From Pseudomonadota bacterium (GTDB lineage: Bacteria > Pseudomonadota > Alphaproteobacteria > Rhizobiales > Hyphomicrobiaceae): a stretch of 6,155 nt of DNA. This document shows, piece by piece, positions 1 through 4,631 of this stretch (positions are counted from its first letter, which is position 1; each line of letters starts with the position of its first letter). The position numbers were made by a program, and so were the translations under genes. The DNA is taken from assembly GCA_021813195.1 (NCBI GenBank), contig JAKALI010000266.1, positions 1 through 6,155 on the forward strand. Direction: 5' to 3'. A model generated the notes under the pieces. That model made no database searches, was not told where the DNA came from, and saw nothing but the letters and a program-made list of their open reading frames with translations.

Positions 1-793
1 GCGGGGCGAAGTCCACGATGACCAGTCGTCCGCCGGGTGCAAGAATTCGAGCGGCTTCGTCAATAGCCAAAGCCGGTTCGCCCAAGTAGTGCAGGACCTG
101 ATGCATGACGACGCCATCGGCGGCCCCATCGGGGAGGGGCAAATCCAGAATATCGGCGTGGCGCACATGCGCTTGGGTCACGCCCAGCGTTTGCAGACGC
201 ATTTCTGCGTAGGCCAGCATGGACTGATTGATGTCATAACCCAAAGCACGACGGCAACGATCGGCGAAGAGTTCGAGAATACGGCCTGTGCCTGTGCCCA
301 TATCCACGAGAAGGTCGAATGGACCATCCCCCAGTGCGTCCAGCAAAGCCTGTTCGACTTGCGCTTCAGGTACGTAGAGGCTGCGGATGCGGTCCCAGTC
401 GGCAGCGTGCGCCTTGAAATAGGCTTGGGCGTCCTCGTCCCGCTCGCGCATCAGGGCCTGGACCCGATCTTGATCGCGCATGAGGAGTGGATCGGATCGA
501 TCGAGCGTCTCCAGCAGCCGGCGCGTCAGTCGTCCGCCTTCCGTGCGATCGGACACGTGAAAAAACACCCAGCTTCCATCACGAAAACGTTCGACAAGAC
601 CGGCTTCGGCCAGAAGCTTCAGGTGACGACTGATGCGCGGCTGACTCTGGTCCAGGATCCGGGTCAAATCCTTCACCGTGAGTTCGGATCGCGCAAGTAG
701 CGCTAGGATGCGCAAGCGAGTTGTCTCGGCCGCCGCCTTGAGGGCGGTCACCAGGTCGCGGGAGCCGAGAGTCTCGGTCGGGCCTTGCTTCAT
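1..793 (-). CDS. ArsR-family HTH regulator fused to SAM-dependent methyltransferase (SahR-type), 3' truncated by window edge
   Basis: Reading the minus strand from the ATG at 793 gives 264 codons (MKQGPTETLGSRDLV...) with no stop before the edge. Residues about 15-80 form an ArsR winged helix: the recognition helix is near 49-63 (QSQPRISRHLKLL) and the wing ends in GSWVFFHV. Residues about 155-264 are a class I methyltransferase: motif I VDMGTGTG (163-170), an acidic residue in HADILDLPLPDG (212-223), and the post-motif LAPGGRLVIVDF (251-262). The ArsR part has no cysteines, so classical thiolate metal sensing is unlikely. Proteins of this architecture are known in Alphaproteobacteria as regulators of the methionine/SAM cycle responding to S-adenosylhomocysteine, and often lie next to metF; that the next gene is metF is inference. 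No good Shine-Dalgarno precedes the ATG. The start is supported by its position just after the operator and promoter. An overlapping ATG at 800 is in another frame. Confidence 0.93.
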   Translation of the reverse strand, partial: MKQGPTETLGSRDLVTALKAAAETTRLRILALLARSELTVKDLTRILDQSQPRISRHLKLLAEAGLVERFRDGSWVFFHVSDRTEGGRLTRRLLETLDRSDPLLMRDQDRVQALMRERDEDAQAYFKAHAADWDRIRSLYVPEAQVEQALLDALGDGPFDLLVDMGTGTGRILELFADRCRRALGYDINQSMLAYAEMRLQTLGVTQAHVRHADILDLPLPDGAADGVVMHQVLHYLGEPALAIDEAARILAPGGRLVIVDFAP

Positions 794-800
794 GAGGCAT

Positions 801-824
801 AGACATAAAGATATCTTTATGTCT
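801..824. promoter_or_regulatory. Perfect 24-bp palindromic operator upstream of the ArsR-methyltransferase gene
   Basis: The half-site AGACATAAAGAT (801-812) is followed at once by its exact reverse complement (813-824), with no mismatch and no spacer. The site is AT-rich in a GC-rich neighbourhood. It sits 7 bases upstream of the start codon and covers the spacer and -10 area of the likely promoter, the geometry of an autorepressor site. The core resembles what I remember of SahR operators in Proteobacteria, but I could not check that. Confidence 0.85.
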
Positions 825-829
825 GTCAA
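802..829 (-). promoter_or_regulatory. Putative sigma-70 promoter of the ArsR-methyltransferase gene
   Basis: On the minus strand a consensus -35 TTGACA lies at 829-824, followed by a 16-base spacer and a weaker -10 candidate TATGTC at 807-802. Transcription would start near 795-798, only a few bases before the ATG at 793, so the mRNA would be leaderless or nearly so. This fits the absence of a ribosome binding site. The -10 assignment is the weak part. Confidence 0.5.
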
Positions 830-1267
830 GGCTTACTGAGTTGGCGGGCAGGTTTCGAGAGTTTGATTTCGACGTGCCGCCGATCCGAGGGGCCGCCCGT
901 GCCCAGAAGTAATTAAGCTGCAATCGGAACCCGGTTAGATATCTCGATGAGCCTGGGACGCTGCGGCATCGCGACGGGGCGAGGTGCGTTGGCAGGTCTA
1001 TTGAGCCACTGCGGCGCGCGTGGGCAAACAAGTCTCGATCGACAGCGCTGCATACTCTGAGTGTTTGACGTTATCGGGCGCGATTGGTTAGCTAATGGGA
1101 GCGAAGTGTCTGCCGCCGCGAGGTGAGTCTGCGGCGACCGGCAGGAGCGTTGACTTGACCCGAAACCGCCTCCGATCTGGATGCCGAGAGCCACCAGCTT
1201 GCCGCATTCGCCGCGCACATAAGGCCCGAGCTCTTCTCGAAATTCGTCACTCAAAGGCCCGCTATCG
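825..1267. other. Intergenic region with no convincing gene
   Basis: About 440 bases between the divergent ArsR-methyltransferase and mlaC genes. All plus-strand frames are broken by stops. One minus-strand frame stays open from 1512 to 913, but its start lies inside mlaC antisense and its product (many Arg, Pro and Ser, no domain) looks like a GC-rich chance frame. A hairpin lies at 1110-1144: CTGCCG-CCGC paired with GCGG-CGAC-CGGCAG, that is 10 base pairs, an 11-base loop and a 4-base bulge, with no following T run. TTGACT/TTGACC boxes near 1150-1160 could be the -35 of an mlaC promoter, but no good -10 follows. The mlaC promoter must lie somewhere here. Confidence 0.5.
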
Positions 1268-1846
1268 ATGACACGTCCCGACGCGATATACCGGTTCAGC
1301 CGGACACTTCTCGCCATGGCCTTTGTCTTGGCAGGCACGGCGGCCGCCAGCGCGCAGTCTGCAGCGCAATACATGCAGGGTGTCGCGGATGAACTGATCG
1401 CGGCGTCGCGCAGCGGGTCTGCGGCGGCTTTTGCAACGGTGCTGCGCAGCCATGCCGATCTGCCGGCAATTGGGTTGACGGCTCTTGGGGGGTACGCCAG
1501 CAGCCTGCCCAAGGCGGACCGTCCGGCTTATTATAACGGCATGGTGAACTGGATCTCGCGCTACGCCGCCAAGGAGGCCCCCAAGTATCCGGTCGCCAAG
1601 GCCGTCATGCTCGGGCAGTCCGCTGAGAGCGCGGGCGCGACATATGTGGACAGCCGCGTGACGCTGAAAAGCGGCGAATCCTACGATGTGCGATGGAAAA
1701 TCGTGCGCCGCGGCAACGTTTTCAAAGTGCGCGATGCGGAAATCATCGGCTTTGAGATGACCTCGTTCCTCAATACCCTGTTTCAGAACTATATCAGCGA
1801 GAATGGCGGCAACCCGAAAGCGCTTGTCATTGCACTTAATCGCTGA
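1268..1846 (+). CDS. mlaC: MlaC/Ttg2D-family periplasmic phospholipid-binding protein
   Basis: A 192-residue protein. Residues 1-29 are a classical signal peptide: basic start, hydrophobic LLAMAFVLAGTAAASA, then an AxA-type site before Gln30. The mature part follows the MlaC pattern: a helical first half, a middle with YYNGMVNWISRYA, then beta strands VDSRVTLKSGESYDVRWKIV and the end FKVRDAEIIGFEMTSFLNTLFQNYI followed by GGNPKALVIALNR. MlaC ferries phospholipid between outer-membrane MlaA and the inner-membrane MlaFEDB transporter. No other mla gene is in the window, so this is an orphan copy that may serve an unlinked transporter. The start at 1268 is preferred over the ATG at 1316 because it supplies the basic n-region of the signal peptide. 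Its ribosome binding site (AAAGG about 12 bases upstream) is weak. The family call is good; the exact substrate is inferred. Confidence 0.85.
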   Translation: MTRPDAIYRFSRTLLAMAFVLAGTAAASAQSAAQYMQGVADELIAASRSGSAAAFATVLRSHADLPAIGLTALGGYASSLPKADRPAYYNGMVNWISRYAAKEAPKYPVAKAVMLGQSAESAGATYVDSRVTLKSGESYDVRWKIVRRGNVFKVRDAEIIGFEMTSFLNTLFQNYISENGGNPKALVIALNR

Positions 1847-1904
1847 GCTTGATGCGTTAACAGCGCCAGCACGCCGCCGCGCCTGACGACATCCTTAAAA
1901 AATT

Positions 1905-1948
1905 AAAAAAAGCGGCGCCCAAGCCTCCCTTGTTTTTTGGCGCCGCTT
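1905..1948 (-). terminator. Strong intrinsic terminator of the CHAP-like gene, with an internal A6 bulge
   Basis: Plus-strand AAGCGGCGCC (1910-1919) pairs perfectly with GGCGCCGCTT (1939-1948). Inside is a second stem, CAAG (1920-1923) with CTTG (1929-1932), offset by six T (1933-1938), which is a bulge of six A in the minus-strand RNA. On the minus strand the hairpin is followed by seven T and, two bases later, six more T. It lies about 60 bases after the stop at 2008. In the plus direction there is no T run after the stem, so it is a weaker candidate for ending the mlaC transcript. Confidence 0.88.
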
Positions 1949-2007
1949 CCTCGGTGCTCGTTCGGTTCCATCGAATGGTCAAGCGCGCCGGTCCGCGCGC
2001 CCTCCCA

Positions 2008-2475
2008 TCAGATTCGGAAAATGGCGCCGGCGACTGAGCGTGCGCGCGTGCGAACTTTGCCGCCATCGTTTCCGGACTTGACGATCCATTTCCCGTTCTC
2101 GGCCTGTCCGACGATCATGCCGACGTGGTGACGCCAGACCACTACCGCGCCGACCTGCGGACCGGAGAGGGGCCGGCCGTACTTGCGCCAGTTCCAGGCG
2201 ACGTTGAATTCCGGACCGCCGCCCTTCTGCGTGCGCATCCACCAGCCGCACCATTTCCGCGGACGCGGACCGGCCGCGTACGTGCGACCGGACTGGTAGG
2301 AGATCTCGGCGGCAACCATTCTGCGGGCCTGTGTGCGCTGGGCCTTGGAGCGCGGCGCCAGTTCTTGCTGTTGCCAGCCCTGCGATTGTGTGGGGTCCCA
2401 GGGTTTGGCGTCGGCCTTCGGCGCACAAATCAAACTGGCAACGAGCGCGGCGGCCGCCAAAGTCAATTTGCTCAT
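2008..2475 (-). CDS. Small secreted CHAP / NlpC-P60-like (TIGR02594-like) protein
   Basis: A 155-residue protein. Residues 1-23 are a signal peptide (KLTLAAAALVASLICAP then ADA before Lys24), so it is exported. Cys17 does not fit a lipobox, as Ile precedes it. A Gln- and Arg-rich linker (about 28-55) precedes a compact domain with KWCGWWM (Cys76), GPQVGAVVVWRHHVGMIVG (His116/His117) and IVKSGNDGG (Asn136/Asp137). The order Cys, then His in a beta strand, then a polar residue in the next strand is that of CHAP/NlpC-P60 cysteine peptidases and amidases acting on peptidoglycan; Cys76, His117 and Asn136 are my proposed triad. Activity is not proven: the domain is short and could be a non-catalytic relative. 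The ATG at 2475 is chosen because it opens the signal peptide and has a G-rich site (GGGGG) about 9 bases upstream; an upstream in-frame start at 2547 would add 24 residues of non-signal sequence. Its terminator lies downstream at 1905-1948. Confidence 0.82.
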   Translation of the reverse strand: MSKLTLAAAALVASLICAPKADAKPWDPTQSQGWQQQELAPRSKAQRTQARRMVAAEISYQSGRTYAAGPRPRKWCGWWMRTQKGGGPEFNVAWNWRKYGRPLSGPQVGAVVVWRHHVGMIVGQAENGKWIVKSGNDGGKVRTRARSVAGAIFRI

Positions 2476-2685
2476 GTGGAGATACCCCCATTTCTTGGAT
2501 GACGGGCTTCGTTGGACCTTCAATTGCGGCAGAAACAAGGTGAGCAACGCGCGACAAATTGTTGTTTTGGCGTGATTTTTATTTCACAATGTTTCGTGCG
2601 GGCTTGATCAACGCCCGCGCTGCAATCGAACAAGGCGTTCCGAGCAGGTGTTGGCGTGATCGCGCGGGTAGCAGAAGCTGGCAGC
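2476..2685. other. Intergenic region between rpsD and the CHAP-like gene
   Basis: No gene is visible. The AT-rich patch at about 2555-2595 is the best place for the promoter of the minus-strand CHAP-like gene, but I cannot assign clean -35/-10 boxes. A 6-bp hairpin, GCGGGC (2598-2603) with GCCCGC (2613-2618), has a loop containing the palindrome TTGATCAA. It lacks a T run in either direction. Confidence 0.4.
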
Positions 2686-2716
2686 AAAAAAGGGGCCAGC
2701 GTAGCGCCGACCCCTT
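2686..2716 (-). terminator. Intrinsic terminator of rpsD
   Basis: Plus-strand AAGGGG (2690-2695) pairs with CCCCTT (2711-2716). The stem continues inward with GCG/CGC and two mismatches, leaving the loop TAG. On the minus strand the stem runs into six T (2691-2686). It lies about 35 bases after the rpsD stop at 2752. Confidence 0.82.
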
Positions 2717-2751
2717 ACGCGCGCGTGCTGAGCCCGCGAACTCGTGTTGTA

Positions 2752-3369
2752 TTAGCGCGAATAGAATTCGACGACGAGATTGGGCTCCATGACAACCGGA
2801 TAGGGCACGTCGGCAAGAGCCGGAATGCGCGTGAGCTTGGCCGTCAGTTTCGACTGGTCGACGTCGATGTAATCCGGCACGTCCCGCTCGGCGCTCTGGC
2901 CGGCCTCAATCACCATCGGCAGCTGGCGCGAGGACTCCTTCACTTCGATGAGGTCGCCGACACGCAGCCGATAACTTGGCACCGTCACGCGACGTCCATT
3001 CACCTTCACATGCCCGTGGCTCACGAACTGTCGTGCCGCAAAAACTGTCGGCACGAACTTCGCGCGATAGACAATGGCGTCGAGCCGCCGCTCTAGGAGG
3101 CCGATCAGGGTTTCCGAAGTGGAGCCCTTGGCGCGGGAGGCTTCCTTGTAGAGCTTGAGGAAATGCCGTTCGGAAATGTTGCCATAATAGCCTTTGAGCT
3201 TCTGCTTGGCCTTGAGCTGCTGACCGAAGTCCGACAGCTTGGCCATGCGCCGTTCGCCGTGCTGGCCGGGGCGGCTTTCGCGTTTGTTTAGCGGGCTTTT
3301 GGGTCGGCCCCAGATGTTCTCGCCGAGGCGGCGATCGATCTTGTGCTTGGCGGTCAAGCGCTTGGTCAT
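2752..3369 (-). CDS. rpsD: 30S ribosomal protein S4
   Basis: A 205-residue protein, the usual length for bacterial S4. It binds 16S rRNA early in assembly of the 30S body and helps control decoding accuracy. The N-terminus [21 protein letters not shown] is followed by RPGQHGERR (about 34-42) and the [14 protein letters not shown] block. The S4 RNA-binding domain covers about 94-155 ([15 protein letters not shown], then [17 protein letters not shown]). The end VVEFYSR is typical. The N-terminus lacks the zinc cysteines of the C+ form. The ATG at 3369 is supported by GGAG at 3383-3380, 10 bases upstream, and by the family N-terminus. As usual in Alphaproteobacteria, it stands outside the alpha operon, flanked by its own leader and terminator. 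An 82-bp in-frame extension upstream is untranslated leader, not coding. Confidence 0.97.
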   Translation of the reverse strand: MTKRLTAKHKIDRRLGENIWGRPKSPLNKRESRPGQHGERRMAKLSDFGQQLKAKQKLKGYYGNISERHFLKLYKEASRAKGSTSETLIGLLERRLDAIVYRAKFVPTVFAARQFVSHGHVKVNGRRVTVPSYRLRVGDLIEVKESSRQLPMVIEAGQSAERDVPDYIDVDQSKLTAKLTRIPALADVPYPVVMEPNLVVEFYSR

Positions 3370-3373
3370 CGTT

Positions 3374-3385
3374 CTGGCACTCCAG
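3374..3385 (-). promoter_or_regulatory. rpsD ribosome binding site inside a small hairpin
   Basis: In the rpsD mRNA, CTGG (3385-3382) can pair with CCAG (3377-3374) around a four-base loop. The GGAG Shine-Dalgarno (3383-3380) spans the stem and loop, so folding would partly hide it. Four base pairs is marginal stability on its own. Confidence 0.4.
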
Positions 3386-3428
3386 TCGGTTAGGCGTCCG
3401 GTGCAGCATGCCCAGGACGCGATTTGGA

Positions 3429-3497
3429 GCGCCCCCTCCTCTGCCGTCACCCTGACTGCGCCAGGAGGGCGCGACGGGTGCAGCTGACAGGTGACGG
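3429..3497 (-). promoter_or_regulatory. Structured rpsD leader, candidate S4 autoregulatory element with pseudoknot potential
   Basis: In RNA order on the minus strand: CCGTCACC (3497-3490), then hairpin arm GCGCCCTCCT (3472-3463), a 22-base loop, and arm AGGAGGGGGCGC (3440-3429), giving 10 base pairs with a 2-base bulge. The loop contains GGTGACGG (3451-3444), an exact complement of the upstream CCGTCACC. That makes either an H-type pseudoknot or a competing fold. A third option is the inner hairpin GTCA-GGG-TGAC within the loop. S4 is known to repress its own synthesis in other bacteria by binding a pseudoknotted mRNA; applying that here is inference. Confidence 0.5.
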
Positions 3498-3522
3498 AAG
3501 AAAACCGCCACCACGGGTGCGC

Positions 3523-3554
3523 AAAAGAAAGCGCGGGCCATCAGTGACCCGCGC
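3523..3554 (-). terminator. Intrinsic terminator after the exported unknown gene, upstream of rpsD
   Basis: Plus-strand GCGCGGG (3531-3537) pairs with CCCGCGC (3548-3554). The stem can continue with CA/TG past a C-A mismatch to the loop TCAG. On the minus strand the stem runs into TTTCTTTT (3530-3523). It separates the transcript of the 3702-4352 gene from rpsD, so rpsD needs a promoter between here and its leader. Confidence 0.8.
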
Positions 3555-3701
3555 CGGCTCTCTGGTAATGAATTTCGCCGCCGGGGTCAACCAGCCTCAG
3601 GTAGCGCCAGACTTGATCCGGGAGAGGTGCGCTCGATCTGGCGGTGATGATGGGCGGTTGTGACCCGGCCTGCAACCGCGATGAGCCGGAGGCGGTCGCG
3701 A
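3555..3701. other. 3' untranslated stretch after the exported unknown gene
   Basis: No gene is seen. With the terminator and the rpsD leader it makes a gene-free stretch of 332 bases (3370-3701). It contains a perfect 7-bp stem, GCGGTTG (3654-3660) with CAACCGC (3673-3679), around a 12-base loop, 22 bases past the stop of the minus-strand gene. It has no T run; it may protect or shape the 3' end of that message. Confidence 0.4.
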
Positions 3702-4352
3702 CTACGGCTTGGTTTCGGCTGCGGGCACAGCGGCAGCAGCAGGGGTCGTCGACCCCGTTGCCGCAGGGGCTGCATCCGCCTGACCGATCGGCCCCGCCGG
3801 GACTTTGAAATTCGGGCCGCTTTCGACATACGCGATGATGGCGTCGCGAACTTTGGCGCGTTGCTCATCTGTGCAGGTTTGTGCCGCCGGTTTACCCTCG
3901 TCGATGACGACTTCCTTGTCGCCGTCTTTTTCAACGACGCGGATTTTGCCCGTGAGCAGCATCACGGTCGCCAAATGCAGCTGGTTGATGTAGACGAGTT
4001 GCTGATCCGACCAGATCTTCTTCTCTTCCTCCCGCTTCATGAGGGAGCGGTGATTGATGATCTGGTGATCGCCCAAGCCGCAGACCTGCGCATGGGCTGA
4101 CATGCGCCCGACTTTGATGATTTCACGCGCGACGTCGAGGGGCACCAAAACGTCCTCGGGCTTCTTCTTGTCGATCACGATGACCGTGCCGTCCTGTTTG
4201 GAGAATTGCGCCGGGGTCAATGACCAAGCGTAATCCATGAAAGAGCGCACTGACTTCTCACTCAGTTCTTGCGCCGTGGCCGGTGCTGCAATGAGCAGCC
4301 AAGCCGCTAGAGCGCCGAAGCCGACAATCCCCGCCCGTCCCGTGGTCCGCAT
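3702..4352 (-). CDS. Exported alphaproteobacterial protein of unknown function
   Basis: A 216-residue protein I cannot assign to a named family. Residues 1-27 are a signal peptide (basic start, GIVGFGALAAWLLIAAPATA, cleavage before QEL). The mature part has an acidic/basic helical first segment with IDKKKPEDVLVPLDVAREIIKVG (about 60-82). A conserved-looking core, AHAQVCGLGDHQIINHRSLMKR, then WSDQQLVYINQLHLATVMLLTG, follows at 87-135. A segment with QTCTDEQRAKVRDAIIAYVESG reaches about 179. The tail (184-216) is low-complexity Ala/Pro. The mature protein has just two cysteines (91 and 160), a likely disulfide in the periplasm. The ATG at 4352 is chosen over 4370 because GGGG stands 8 bases before it, while 4370 has no ribosome binding site. 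It lies 279 bases downstream of trmJ and ends at its own terminator, so it is probably a separate unit. Confidence 0.8.
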   Translation of the reverse strand: MRTTGRAGIVGFGALAAWLLIAAPATAQELSEKSVRSFMDYAWSLTPAQFSKQDGTVIVIDKKKPEDVLVPLDVAREIIKVGRMSAHAQVCGLGDHQIINHRSLMKREEEKKIWSDQQLVYINQLHLATVMLLTGKIRVVEKDGDKEVVIDEGKPAAQTCTDEQRAKVRDAIIAYVESGPNFKVPAGPIGQADAAPAATGSTTPAAAAVPAAETKP

Positions 4353-4631
4353 CGAAAATGCCCCTGTCATGAGTTGTGTTTTTCCGAGCCAGGGTGGAGA
4401 TCGTTCTCAGACCTAGTCTCCGCCCAAATCCATTCGCTTGGCGTCCCCGTTCCATCAGCAGGCGGTGAAAGTCGTGCAACCGACTGGGCACCGCCTTTGA
4501 GGTGGACCGGTGTTTTTCAGCACCGTCGCCATTGTCTCAGCCGGTTTCGCCTTCGACCGCTGTTCTGTTCGACCGCGCGTGATGTTTTCCCGGGCATCGC
4601 TCGGCTCAAAACTTGGCCAGAACAAGGCAGG
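4353..4631. other. Intergenic region between trmJ and the exported unknown gene
   Basis: No gene is recognised. The frame open at 4491-4258 on the minus strand runs out of frame into the downstream signal-peptide region and looks like chance. A 9-base direct repeat, TTCGACCGC, occurs at 4552-4560 and 4568-4576 (period 16). A 5-bp hairpin near 4510-4525 has no T run. No terminator for trmJ can be supported, so read-through into the downstream gene is possible. Confidence 0.4.
4552..4576. repeat. Short direct repeat TTCGACCGC x2, 16-base period
   Basis: Two identical 9-base copies are separated by TGTTCTG. A spacing of about one and a half helical turns makes it a conceivable protein-binding pair or a small slippage product. 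No function is known. Confidence 0.5.

Noticed and set aside
89..700. 203-codon plus-strand open frame
   Set aside because: Antisense to the ArsR-methyltransferase, whose domains are clear; the product has no domain and is a GC-rich shadow.
913..1512. 199-codon minus-strand open frame across the mlaC start and the upstream gap
   Set aside because: Half of it is antisense to the mlaC signal peptide and early mature region; the rest is low-complexity Arg/Pro/Ser with no ribosome site. A gene remnant cannot be excluded, but nothing supports it.
1979..2557. 192-codon minus-strand frame overlapping the CHAP-like gene
   Set aside because: Out of frame with the signal-peptide-bearing CHAP-like protein; an Arg-rich shadow.
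2598..2618. Hairpin GCGGGC/GCCCGC with TTGATCAA in the loop, as a possible terminator or operator
   Set aside because: Six base pairs, no T run on either strand, and no clear position relative to a promoter.
3555..3701. Possible small gene or RNA between the exported protein gene and the terminator
   Set aside because: Frames are short or broken and the only structure is one 7-bp stem; best read as 3' untranslated sequence.
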